A DNA stretch of 13,462 nt from an uncultured Collinsella sp. (lineage in GTDB: Bacteria > Actinomycetota > Coriobacteriia > Coriobacteriales > Coriobacteriaceae), in the NCBI GenBank assembly GCA_902495155.1, contig CABUWD010000057.1:1-13462 (forward strand), written 5' to 3'. The translations under genes and the position numbers were made by a program. Under the pieces are notes generated by a model. The model was given only the letters and a program-made list of their open reading frames with translations, was not told the origin of the DNA and ran no database searches. This document shows positions 7,378 through 13,462 of this stretch, one piece after another. Within the stretch, counting starts at the first letter, position 1. Each line of letters starts with the position of its first letter.

Positions 7378-8622
7378 TTATTCGTGATCTTGGTAAATCT
7401 CACGTGGAGCGAGCTCGGAATGCTTGCGTTTTAAGGTCTTAGGGGCCTTATACGTGTTGCTCTCGAAGTCGATGTACTCGGTCTGCTTGAGCAGGCGCTC
7501 GATCATCTCCTCATGATCGAACAACTCCCAGGCCTCGTGCACGGCATCGAGTTTGGCGTGCGTCTCGGGACGGCGCGGCATAAACAGCGTGCAGCAGTCG
7601 GGAGCGGCCTCAGTCGAGATATCGAACGTACCGATCTCCTCGGCGCGCGCGATGATCTCCTGCTTGTCCGAACCGATGAGAGGGCGGAACACGGGGATCT
7701 TCACGGCCTCGTTGACGGCCATGATGTTCTCAAGCGTTTGGGAGGCAACCTGCCCAAGCGATTCGCCTGTAACGATGGCCTTGGCGCCCTCGATGTGTGC
7801 AATGCGCTCGGCAACCGAATACATAATGCGGCGATACATGATCACGCGCAGATTGCTGGGACAGGTGACCGAAATCTCACGCTGGCAGTCGCCAAACGGC
7901 ACCACGTACAGGCGGCCGATCTGGACACCCGGCTCAAGCGCACGGATGATGTCCTGCACCAAATACTCGCTCGTATCGGGCGTCTGCGGACGGCCAGAGA
8001 AATGTACCGGCACGCACACCGCGCCGCGACGCGCGAGCATCCAGGTCGCCACCGGAGAATCGATACCCGACGACAGCAGCGTCACGACCTTGCCGGCAGA
8101 ACCCACCGGCAGACCGCCCACGCCGCGCTCGGAGCGCGCGTACACATAAACGCTACCCTGGACCACCAGTACGTGCACCATCGCATCGGGGTCGTGCATT
8201 TGAACCTTTTTATCGGGGAACGCCTCGCACAGCACCTCGCCCACCTGACGATTGATATCAATCGAGGTGAGCTCATAGTCGGTATTGGAGCGATTGGCGT
8301 GCACCTTAAAAGAATCGAAGGAACCAAACTCGCGCAGCGCCTTCACGGCGGCGGCGCAGTACTCCTGCGAGTCGCGGTTGGTGTGATACGCCAAAGACAC
8401 ACGTGCAACGCCGGGAACGGTGCGAATGACACGCGCCGCCTCATCGGCCTCATGCTCGTTAAAGGTCACGAGGATATAACCGGAAATTCGAGACACGGCA
8501 TTCACGGAAAAGGCGGCCAAGGCCGCCTTGATGTTATCCATGAGGATATGCTCAAAATGTGCGCGGTTCTTACCCTTCAGTCCAACCTCGTGATAGTGGA
8601 CCAGGCAGACGCGAGCCGCCAT
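7378..8622 (-). CDS. thiI: tRNA 4-thiouridine synthase ThiI (without rhodanese domain)
   Basis: Adenylates U8 of tRNA and inserts sulfur to make 4-thiouridine; in some bacteria it also supplies sulfur for thiamine. The 414 residues show the N-terminal EVGLKGKNR motif (12-20), a THUMP domain (about 60-165), RGVGGLPVGSAGK (166-178), a PP-loop SSGIDSPVA (184-192), VTGESLGQVASQT (284-296) and the conserved CCTLFMP pair (Cys343/Cys344). The protein ends after the PP-loop domain, so the C-terminal rhodanese domain of Escherichia coli ThiI is absent, as in Bacillus-type enzymes; this makes tRNA modification the likelier role. The PP-loop has SSG where SGG is usual. The ATG directly abuts the rpoZ stop (TAA|ATG), so translation is probably coupled. 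A terminator follows. Confidence 0.95.
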   Translation of the reverse strand: MAARVCLVHYHEVGLKGKNRAHFEHILMDNIKAALAAFSVNAVSRISGYILVTFNEHEADEAARVIRTVPGVARVSLAYHTNRDSQEYCAAAVKALREFGSFDSFKVHANRSNTDYELTSIDINRQVGEVLCEAFPDKKVQMHDPDAMVHVLVVQGSVYVYARSERGVGGLPVGSAGKVVTLLSSGIDSPVATWMLARRGAVCVPVHFSGRPQTPDTSEYLVQDIIRALEPGVQIGRLYVVPFGDCQREISVTCPSNLRVIMYRRIMYSVAERIAHIEGAKAIVTGESLGQVASQTLENIMAVNEAVKIPVFRPLIGSDKQEIIARAEEIGTFDISTEAAPDCCTLFMPRRPETHAKLDAVHEAWELFDHEEMIERLLKQTEYIDFESNTYKAPKTLKRKHSELAPREIYQDHE

Positions 8623-8904
8623 TTAGGCTTCAGCAACCTTGTGGCCGAGCGCCTTCTCGTAACGGGCCTCGTCGTAAGAGATGTCGCCGTCGACAATCTC
8701 GTCCATAGCCATCGAAATGGTATCGGCACCGGAAAGCCCGATGGTGATGTCATCGACATCCTGGACGGCAAGCACGCGGTTGTGCTGGCCACGCAGCATG
8801 CTATTGATGTCGCAGGCGCGCTTGGAGGCAAGCGAAGCGAGCAGGAAGCGGTTGTGATCGGTCTTCTCCAGAAGATCGTCAATGCAAGGCTTTACAACGG
8901 ACAC
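8623..8904 (-). CDS. rpoZ: RNA polymerase omega subunit
   Basis: Small subunit that helps fold and hold beta-prime in the RNA polymerase core. The 93 residues begin SVVKPCIDDLLEKTDHNRFL, followed by the omega signature LASKRACDINSML (the usual VxxAKRARQL region), and end in an acidic segment with ISYDEARYEKAL. The start is GTG at 8904; AAAGGA inside the end of gmk (10 bases away) and a closer GAGG can both serve as ribosome binding site. It lies 5 bases after gmk and touches thiI. The gmk-rpoZ order is widely conserved and supports the call for a weakly conserved protein. Confidence 0.92.
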   Translation of the reverse strand: MSVVKPCIDDLLEKTDHNRFLLASLASKRACDINSMLRGQHNRVLAVQDVDDITIGLSGADTISMAMDEIVDGDISYDEARYEKALGHKVAEA

Positions 8905-8909
8905 GGACC

Positions 8910-9479
8910 TCAGATCCTTTCATGCATATCGAGAACGCGAACGAGCTCATCGGTCGCGCGGTCGAGATCGTCATTTACCACGACGTCGTCGTAGCGGTCG
9001 GCAAGGGCAAGCTCATCGGCGGCGTTTGCCATACGCAGCTCAATCGTCTCGGGCGTCTCGGTACCGCGACCGACTAGACGCTCGCGGAGCACCTCAAGCG
9101 AAGGCGGCTTGATAAAGATCAGCACGGCCTCGGGGAAACGCTCCTTCACCTGCAGGGCGCCCTGGACATCGATCTCCAAAATCAGAGAGGCGCCCGAGGC
9201 GAGCTTGGACTGGACCTCGCTCACCAACGTGCCGTAGCAGTTACCGTGGACCTCGGCCCACTCAACAAACTCACCGTTTGCCACGCGGCGGTCGAACTCC
9301 TCGCGCGTCAGAAAAAAGTAGTTGACGCCGTCGACCTCACCTTTGCGTGGTGCTCGCGTGGTAGCCGAAACCGTCAGGCCCAGATTCGAGCGGCGCTCGC
9401 GCACACGAGTGACGAGCGTACCCTTGCCTGCGCCTGACGGTCCAGAAATCACAAAGAGCTTGGAATCCTGAGCGCTCAC
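8910..9479 (-). CDS. gmk: Guanylate kinase
   Basis: Phosphorylates GMP (and dGMP) with ATP, feeding GTP and (p)ppGpp pools. The 189 residues have the P-loop GPSGAGKGT (13-21), the GMP-binding region with SATTRAPRKGEVDGVNYFFL, EFVEWAEVHGNCYGT, the Walker-B-like LILEIDVQGA, and the lid with RLVGRGTETPETIELRM. The length is close to the family norm of about 200. The GTG at 9479 follows the mihF stop with no gap (TAA|GTG). There is no strong Shine-Dalgarno, so coupling to mihF translation is likely. No other start codon leaves the P-loop intact with a better ribosome binding site. Confidence 0.97.
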   Translation of the reverse strand: MSAQDSKLFVISGPSGAGKGTLVTRVRERRSNLGLTVSATTRAPRKGEVDGVNYFFLTREEFDRRVANGEFVEWAEVHGNCYGTLVSEVQSKLASGASLILEIDVQGALQVKERFPEAVLIFIKPPSLEVLRERLVGRGTETPETIELRMANAADELALADRYDDVVVNDDLDRATDELVRVLDMHERI

Positions 9480-9788
9480 TTATTTGGTCAGCTGCTCGAG
9501 GAGCTGCTCGCGCTGACGGACGCCGAGGCCCTGGACGCGACGGGTAGCGGAGATACCGAGCTCCTCCATGATCTTGGCGGCCTTGGCCTTGCCATAACCA
9601 GGGAGAGACTCGATGAGGGTGGAAACCTTCATGCGGGAAGCGATGGGGTCATCGGAGTTGAGCACGGACTCGAGGGACTTCTCGCCCTTCTTGATCTGCT
9701 CGCGAAGCTCAGCGCGGGCGTGACGTGCGGCAGCAGCCTTCTCAAGAGCCTGCTTGCGCTGCTCATCGGTAAGCTGAGGGAGTGCCAT
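9480..9788 (-). CDS. mihF: Actinobacterial-type integration host factor (mIHF family nucleoid protein)
   Basis: Small basic DNA-binding protein of the actinobacterial IHF family, unrelated in fold to E. coli IHF. It shapes the nucleoid and is a cofactor for phage L5 integration in mycobacteria. The 102 residues show a basic helical N-terminus (RKQALEKAAAARHARAELRE), then the family core LPGYGKAKAAKIMEELGI (62-79) and TRRVQGLGVRQREQLL (82-97), a helix-two-turn-helix-like DNA-binding unit. The ATG at 9788 is chosen because TTGGAGG lies 5 bases upstream; a TTG 12 bases further up is part of that ribosome binding site. It heads the mihF-gmk-rpoZ-thiI unit and follows pyrF across a 239-base spacer; pyrF-mihF-gmk-rpoZ is a known actinobacterial order. 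It has its own promoter within a palindrome. Confidence 0.95.
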   Translation of the reverse strand: MALPQLTDEQRKQALEKAAAARHARAELREQIKKGEKSLESVLNSDDPIASRMKVSTLIESLPGYGKAKAAKIMEELGISATRRVQGLGVRQREQLLEQLTK

Positions 9789-9825
9789 TCGTACCTCCAA
9801 AAAGTTGGGTTATATCTGATTCAAT

Positions 9826-9866
9826 AATTGGCATTTTAGCACGTAGAACGTACAAAATGCCCAATT
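9826..9866. repeat. Strong palindrome overlapping the mihF promoter
   Basis: GGCATTTT (9830-9837) matches AAAATGCC (9854-9861) as a perfect inverted repeat. The pairing extends inward through a further 6 bp (with one bulged base) to a 3-base AGA loop, and outward by 4 bp of AATT (with one bulged C). In total about 18 of the 41 bases on each side can pair. No U-run follows in either direction, so it is not an intrinsic terminator. Its overlap with the -10 box suggests an operator. Confidence 0.65.
9833..9841 (-). promoter_or_regulatory. Extended -10 promoter of mihF
   Basis: The minus strand reads TGCTAAAAT: a TGn extension plus a -10 hexamer matching the consensus at five of six positions. 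The predicted start is near 9826, giving a leader of about 38 bases that ends with TTGGAGG and the mihF ATG. No good -35 lies at the proper spacing. The box sits within one arm of a palindrome, so a bound repressor could block it. Confidence 0.6.
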
Positions 9867-9924
9867 GCGGCTCCATAGGTTAGACGATACCCGCAAAAAG
9901 TGCAATATACTGCGCCCAAAGTTA

Positions 9925-9982
9925 AGCCCCTGACCTGCGATTCCACACAAAGGATGGGAAAGTTTACGCAGGCACAGGGGCT
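9925..9982. repeat. Long imperfect inverted repeat between pyrF and mihF
   Basis: The outer stem is 8 bp (AGCCCCTG/CAGGGGCT, 9925-9932 with 9975-9982), followed by a small asymmetric bulge, a 6-bp stem (CCTGCG/CGCAGG, 9934-9939 with 9967-9972) and a possible inner TTCC/GGAA pairing. It starts 46 bases after the pyrF stop in reading order. The T-rich sequence after it is poor in both directions (ATTTTG on plus, TAACTTTG on minus), so it may be a weak or factor-assisted terminator, a structured RNA, or a dispersed intergenic repeat. I recognise no RNA family. Confidence 0.6.
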
Positions 9983-10027
9983 ATTTTGTGCTAATGAGAC
10001 CCAAAAGTGGTGACTTAGGGGAATCTT

Positions 10028-10744
10028 TTAGGCGACGTTTTCGACCAGCTCAGCGACAATAGCGTCAAAGGCGGCAACCGGATCGTCGGCGCCGGTGATG
10101 GGACGGCCCACCACAATGTGGCTTGCGCCACGCTCGATAGCCTGGGAAGGCGTCGCCACGCGGGACTGGTCACCAAGGGCGGCACCCACCGGACGCACAC
10201 CCGGAGTCACGATCAGGGCTTCGGGACCCAGCAGCTCACGCATGTCGTGAGCCTCCATCGGCGAGCACACGATACCGTCGATGCCGTTGGCCTGAGCGAG
10301 CTTTGCCAGGCGGGCGGCCTCCTCGGCCACGGGCGACTCGACGCCGATCTCGCTCAAGGCATCCTGGTTCATGCTCGTGAGCACGGTGATGGCGACGAGC
10401 TTGGCGCGGTCCTCGCGCGCCTCCTCGGCGCCCTCGCGGCAGGCAGCGAGCATGGCGCCCGAACCCAAGCCGTGGACCGAAAGCAGATCGGCACCGGCAA
10501 GCGAGGCCGAGCGGGCGGCACCGCGAACCTGATGCGGAATATCATGGAACTTGAGGTCAAGGAAGACCTTAAAGCCCAGGTCCTTAAAGGTCTTGACGAT
10601 CTCGGGGCCCTCAGCGTAATAGAGCGTCCTGCCAACTATGAGCCAAGCGGCATGACCAGAAAGCTCGTAGGCGAGCTCGAGAGCGCGCTCACGGTCGCAG
10701 TCGAGGGCGACGATAACACGGTCGCGGGCATCGGTCTCTAGCAT
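10028..10744 (-). CDS. pyrF: Orotidine 5'-phosphate decarboxylase (with an altered catalytic-tetrad residue)
   Basis: Last step of UMP synthesis, OMP to UMP plus CO2. The 238 residues show VIVALD (10-15), FLDLKFHDIP with Asp63, Lys65 and Asp68, the VTPGVRP region, GDQSRVATPSQA and the phosphate-binding IVVGRPIT. Length and order match the short bacterial (B. subtilis-like) enzymes. The oddity is at the first tetrad position: the family has Lys in a V-K-V-G context exactly 27 residues before the first catalytic Asp, whereas here the segment reads LIVGRTLYY with Ile36 (codon ATA) and Arg39. The ATG at 10744 overlaps the pyrD stop by 7 bases, indicating coupling. It ends the pyr cluster. The frame and all other motifs are intact, so I call it an intact gene; whether the enzyme is fully active is uncertain. 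Confidence 0.94.
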   Translation of the reverse strand: MLETDARDRVIVALDCDRERALELAYELSGHAAWLIVGRTLYYAEGPEIVKTFKDLGFKVFLDLKFHDIPHQVRGAARSASLAGADLLSVHGLGSGAMLAACREGAEEAREDRAKLVAITVLTSMNQDALSEIGVESPVAEEAARLAKLAQANGIDGIVCSPMEAHDMRELLGPEALIVTPGVRPVGAALGDQSRVATPSQAIERGASHIVVGRPITGADDPVAAFDAIVAELVENVA

Positions 10745-11661
10745 TCGAACGCACCTACCAGTTCGTTGATGTCCTTCACGCCCTGAGACTCGGCCCAGGC
10801 CTCGAGCTCGTGCGCGATCTTGAGCGAAGCGCACGGATCGACGAAGTTGGCCATGCCGACCGACACGCAGGTGGCGCCGGCCAGGATAAACTCGGCCGCA
10901 TCTTCGCCGGTCATGACACCGCCGACACCGTTGATGGGGATATCGACGGCCTGGGCAACCTCCCAGACCATGCGCACGGCGATGTGGTGGCACAGCGGGC
11001 CCGAAAGGCCGCCCTTGGGCTTGGCCACGCGGGACTTGCGGGTATGGACGTCGATGGCCATGCCCTGGATGGAGTTGATGACTGAAAGGCCGTCGGCACC
11101 GGCAGCCTCGAGGGCCTTGGCAATCTCGGCGACGTTGACCGGCGCCATCTTCACGAACAGCGGCTTATCGGTCACCTTGCGGCAGGCAGCCATAACGGAA
11201 GAGGCGCCCTCGGGCGTGGAGCCCATGGCGGCACCGCCGGCGGCGATATTGGGGCAGCTCACGTTGATCTCGTAACCGGCAGCCCAGGGGCACAGCTCGA
11301 CATACATCTCGAGCGCGCGGACAAACTCGTCAACGGAGTGGCCGGCAACCTGGCAGATGACCTGGCACCCGTCCTTGGAAAGCTGCTCGAGCCACGGGCC
11401 GGACTCACGGGCAAAGGCAGCTACGCCGGGGTTCTGAAGGCCCACGGAGTTGATCATGCCGCCCGGGATCTCGGCCATGCGGGGCGCGGGGTTGCCGGGC
11501 CAGGGCTCGGCAGCACAACCCTTGGTGGTGATGGCGCCCAGTTGGGAGACATCAAAGAAGTTCTGGAACTGCCATCCGTAGCCAAAGGTACCGGCTGCGG
11601 TGTTGATGGGGTTCTGCATCTTGACGCCGCCGAAATCGACGGCCATGTTCACGGTACCCAC
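10738..11661 (-). CDS. pyrD: Dihydroorotate dehydrogenase, class 1B catalytic subunit
   Basis: Oxidises dihydroorotate to orotate with FMN and passes electrons to PyrK and then NAD+. The 307 residues carry TAAGTFGYG (21-29), ITTKG with the FMN-contacting Lys47, GMINSVGLQNPGV (68-80), NVSCPN with catalytic Cys136 (class 1 enzymes use Cys), SVINSIQGM, GGLSGP and the C-terminal INGVGGV plus SVGMANF FMN-phosphate region. Cys136 and the adjoining pyrK make class 1B secure. The start is uncertain. The GTG at 11661 overlaps the last base of the pyrK stop and has GGTGG 7 bases upstream; an ATG at 11646 (protein starting MAVDFGG) is the alternative and lacks a clear ribosome binding site. It overlaps pyrF by 7 bases. 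Confidence 0.95.
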   Translation of the reverse strand: MGTVNMAVDFGGVKMQNPINTAAGTFGYGWQFQNFFDVSQLGAITTKGCAAEPWPGNPAPRMAEIPGGMINSVGLQNPGVAAFARESGPWLEQLSKDGCQVICQVAGHSVDEFVRALEMYVELCPWAAGYEINVSCPNIAAGGAAMGSTPEGASSVMAACRKVTDKPLFVKMAPVNVAEIAKALEAAGADGLSVINSIQGMAIDVHTRKSRVAKPKGGLSGPLCHHIAVRMVWEVAQAVDIPINGVGGVMTGEDAAEFILAGATCVSVGMANFVDPCASLKIAHELEAWAESQGVKDINELVGAFEC

Positions 11662-12452
11662 TAGAAGACCACCACCTTGGAAGCATCGAACACGGGGCCG
11701 CACATGCAGGCACCCTTCATACCGTCGACCGTCTCGACATTGCAGGTGTTGCAGGCGCCAAAGCCACAGCTCATCATGCGCTCGAGGGACACCTCGCAGT
11801 ACGCACCGGCCTCGGCGGCAGCGGCGGCGACTTTCTTCATCATGACAGCGGGGCCGCAGCTGGCCACATAGTCGTAGCCGCCCTCTCCGAGCAGCTCGGC
11901 TGCCGGGTCGGTGCAAAAACCGTGCGTGCCCAGCGTGCCATCATCGGTGCACACGTTAACCGTGGCGCCCAGCGCGCGGAACTCATCGACACCCACGGCC
12001 TTGGAAGCGGTGCCAAAGCCCAGGCAAACGTCGACATCCACGCCCTGCTCGACAAGCTTGCCGGCGAGGCAGAGCACGGGCGGAACGCCGATGCCGCCCG
12101 CCACGAGCAGCGCCTTCCTGGTGCCCTCGGGAACAAGCCAGCCGCGGCCGCCAGGGCCCAACAGGTTGGACTTGGAGCCGGGGGCCATCTGCGACAGACG
12201 ACGGGTGTCGTCGCCCACGACGGCGTACCACAGCTCGACGGTACCGGCCTGGGCGTCGGCGCGATAGAAGCTCAGGGGCACGCGAAGCAGCGAGGACGCA
12301 TCGCCGGGCACGGCGATGTTCACAAACTGACCGGGCTTGAGCGCACTTGCAAGCTTGGGGGCCGAGATGACGAGCGAGAAGATGCCGTCGGCGATCTCCT
12401 GGTTCGAGACGACCTCGAAGTCGTGCATGCGTGCAGTGGAAGGTGTGGGCAT
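11661..12452 (-). CDS. pyrK: Dihydroorotate dehydrogenase electron-transfer subunit (PyrK)
   Basis: Ferredoxin-reductase-like FAD/[2Fe-2S] partner of class 1B PyrD that moves electrons from FMN to NAD+. The 263 residues show an N-terminal beta-barrel with the FAD motif RVPLSFY (57-63), the nucleotide-binding LLVAGGIGVPPVL (115-127), SCGPAVMMK (198-206) and a C-terminal iron-sulfur motif, Cys229-x4-Cys234-x2-Cys237-x11-Cys249, with an extra Cys251, followed by GPVFDASKV. The ATG at 12452 has GGAG 5 bases upstream; a second Met at residue 9 is less well placed. It is preceded by a terminator-like hairpin and a second small hairpin, so its expression may be set separately from pyrC. It overlaps pyrD by one base if the GTG start is right. 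Confidence 0.95.
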   Translation of the reverse strand: MPTPSTARMHDFEVVSNQEIADGIFSLVISAPKLASALKPGQFVNIAVPGDASSLLRVPLSFYRADAQAGTVELWYAVVGDDTRRLSQMAPGSKSNLLGPGGRGWLVPEGTRKALLVAGGIGVPPVLCLAGKLVEQGVDVDVCLGFGTASKAVGVDEFRALGATVNVCTDDGTLGTHGFCTDPAAELLGEGGYDYVASCGPAVMMKKVAAAAAEAGAYCEVSLERMMSCGFGACNTCNVETVDGMKGACMCGPVFDASKVVVF

Positions 12453-12467
12453 AGACGCTCCAATCCC

Positions 12468-12483
12468 CCATGCGATTGCATGG
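12468..12483 (-). promoter_or_regulatory. Small hairpin just upstream of the pyrK ribosome binding site
   Basis: The minus strand reads CCATGC-AATC-GCATGG, a perfect 6-bp stem with a 4-base loop, directly followed by GGGGGATTGGAG and the pyrK start. It sits between the terminator-like hairpin and the ribosome binding site, so it could influence pyrK translation. No PyrR-binding-loop consensus is visible. Confidence 0.4.
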
Positions 12484-12524
12484 TCAAAACGAACAGAAAG
12501 CGCGGCACCGCAAGGGCACCGCGC
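12484..12524 (-). terminator. Intrinsic-terminator-like hairpin between pyrC and pyrK
   Basis: On the minus strand GCGCGGTGCC (12524-12515) pairs with GGTGCCGCGC (12509-12500) over 10 bp including two G-U pairs, with a 5-base loop. It is followed by TTTCTGTTCGTTTT, a broken T-rich tract. It begins 20 bases after the pyrC stop. It could end pyrC transcripts or act as a partial terminator that lowers pyrKDF relative to pyrC. Confidence 0.7.
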
Positions 12525-12544
12525 ACAAAAGCGATAAGGCTATG

Positions 12545-13462
12545 CTAGCAGATGCAGCCGTCGGCGAGCGTCTGCTTACCGCCGACAAACACATCGGTGG
12601 CACGACCGGTAAGCGTGCGGCCGGCAAAACCGGAGTTCTCGGCGCGCGACTCGTAACCGTCCTCGCCGACCGTCCAGGTGGCAGAGGGGTCGAACACAGT
12701 CAGGTCGGCAACGGAGCCCGCCTTGACCTGAACCTGGTCGAGGCCCAGAATCTCACGCGGCTTGATGGCCATGAGCTCGACCATGCGGCCCACGCTCATC
12801 TTGCCCGTGTTGACCAGCTCGGTGAGTACGAGCGACAGGGAGGTCTCGAGGCCGATCATGCCAAAGGGCGCAAGCTCGAACTCGCGGGCCTTCTCCCACG
12901 GGGTGTGGGGAGCGTGATCGGTGACGATAGCGTCGACGGTGCCGTCGATGACGCCCTGACGGATGGCCTCGGCATCTTCCTCGGTACGCAGCGGCGGATT
13001 GACCTTGAGCGAGGTGTTGTAGGTCTCGTCCAGGTCGTTCTCGGTCAGGAACATGTGGTGCGGGGTAGCCTCGCAGGTAACCTGAACGCCAGCGGCCTTA
13101 CCGGCACGCACGATCTCCAGACCATGGGCGGTGGAGATGTGCTGGATGTGCAGCTTGGCACCGGTCAGCTTGGCGATCTCGATGTCGCGGGCGATCTGGA
13201 GCTCCTCGCCGACAGCCGGCCAACCCTCGAGGGCCAGACGGGTCGAGACCTTGCCCTCGTTGATCTGGCCGTGGCCGACCAGGTCCTCGTCCTGGCAGTG
13301 GCTCATGAAGACCTTGCCGAACATCTTGCCGTAGTCCATGCAGCGACGGAGCATGCCCGCGCCCTGCACGCCGCGACCGTCATCGGTGAAGGCGACGGCG
13401 CCGTGGGCGACCATATCGCCCATCTCGGACATGGCCTCGCCCTTAAGACCGCGGGTCATGGC
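12545..13462 (-). CDS. pyrC: Dihydroorotase, class I (5' end cut by window edge)
   Basis: Cyclises carbamoyl-aspartate to dihydroorotate, the third step of UMP synthesis. The frame is open to the window edge and the visible 305 residues lack the N-terminal zinc motif DxHxH, so the start lies outside; the Met near the edge is internal. Visible class I features are TDDGRG (metal-ligand Asp), KLHIQHIS (zinc His), CEATPHH (zinc His), KVNPPLR (substrate-binding Asn) and VTDHAPH (catalytic Asp). The C-terminal part with KAGSVADLTVFDP is also typical of the amidohydrolase beta-sandwich return. Compared with many relatives, the usual HCED segment reads SHCQDE. It precedes pyrK by 92 bases, which contain two hairpins. 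Confidence 0.95.
   Translation of the reverse strand, partial: AMTRGLKGEAMSEMGDMVAHGAVAFTDDGRGVQGAGMLRRCMDYGKMFGKVFMSHCQDEDLVGHGQINEGKVSTRLALEGWPAVGEELQIARDIEIAKLTGAKLHIQHISTAHGLEIVRAGKAAGVQVTCEATPHHMFLTENDLDETYNTSLKVNPPLRTEEDAEAIRQGVIDGTVDAIVTDHAPHTPWEKAREFELAPFGMIGLETSLSLVLTELVNTGKMSVGRMVELMAIKPREILGLDQVQVKAGSVADLTVFDPSATWTVGEDGYESRAENSGFAGRTLTGRATDVFVGGKQTLADGCIC

Noticed and set aside
7513..8994. Long plus-strand open frame of 493 codons opposite thiI and rpoZ
   Set aside because: It mirrors the codon structure of two well-supported minus-strand genes in GC-rich DNA, crosses their junction, is rich in His/Arg/Gly as such antisense shadows are, and has no recognisable domain.
9877..9905. 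TTGCAC with 17 bases then TAACCT as the mihF promoter
   Set aside because: Each box matches the consensus at only three of six positions; the extended -10 at 9841-9833 is much stronger and closer to the ribosome binding site.
9925..9982. Calling the large inverted repeat a simple intrinsic terminator of the pyr cluster
   Set aside because: The sequence after the stem on the minus strand is TAACTTTG, without a continuous T-run, and the loop is about 27 bases.
11662..11916. N-terminal extension of PyrD reaching far into pyrK
   Set aside because: It would be out of frame with, and fully overlap, the conserved iron-sulfur end of PyrK; class 1B PyrD starts close to the AVDFGG region.
1..13462. 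Mobile elements, CRISPR arrays, tRNA or rRNA genes, defence or secondary-metabolism systems
   Set aside because: No transposase or integrase motifs, no regularly spaced repeats, no tRNA-like cloverleaf noticed in the gaps, and nearly all sequence is accounted for by recognised core genes.

Overview
The window is high in G+C, and every gene is on the minus strand, so reading order runs from high to low coordinates. An actinobacterial-type integration host factor (mihF) lies between pyrF and gmk-rpoZ. With the overall protein content, this points to Actinomycetota, most likely a Coriobacteriia member such as Collinsella. The phylum call rests on mihF and its synteny; the genus is an inference from general resemblance and was not tested by any search.

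Layout from right to left. (1) 13462-10028, de novo pyrimidine synthesis: pyrC (cut by the window edge), an intrinsic-terminator-like hairpin, then the overlapping genes pyrK, pyrD and pyrF. These make dihydroorotase, the two subunits of an NAD-linked class 1B dihydroorotate dehydrogenase, and OMP decarboxylase. (2) 10027-9789, a 239-base spacer with a long imperfect inverted repeat and, just before mihF, a strong palindrome that overlaps a good extended -10 promoter. (3) 9788-7378, a tightly packed unit mihF-gmk-rpoZ-thiI with junctions of 0, 5 and 0 bases, closed by a clear terminator: nucleoid protein, guanylate kinase, RNA polymerase omega and tRNA 4-thiouridine synthase. (4) 7377-7165, a spacer with a palindrome and CCAAAA repeats. 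(5) 7164-4151, comEA and comEC, the DNA-uptake receptor and channel, coupled by an ATGA overlap, followed 78 bases later by holA (4072-3110), the clamp-loader delta subunit. (6) rpsT with its own promoter, a leader hairpin and a textbook terminator (3060-2639). (7) lepA (2613-802), possibly translated from a leaderless mRNA, then dusB (797 to the left edge), a tRNA dihydrouridine synthase.

This is core-genome content: nucleotide metabolism, transcription, translation, tRNA modification, clamp loading and competence. I saw no mobile element, CRISPR array, tRNA, rRNA or defence genes, and no clearly new multi-gene system. The most surprising observation is in pyrF. The catalytic-tetrad lysine (K33 of the Bacillus subtilis enzyme) is isoleucine here, although the rest of the active site looks intact. 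The other items worth attention are regulatory: the mihF promoter palindrome, the hairpins inside the pyr cluster, the rpsT leader hairpin and the probable leaderless start of lepA.
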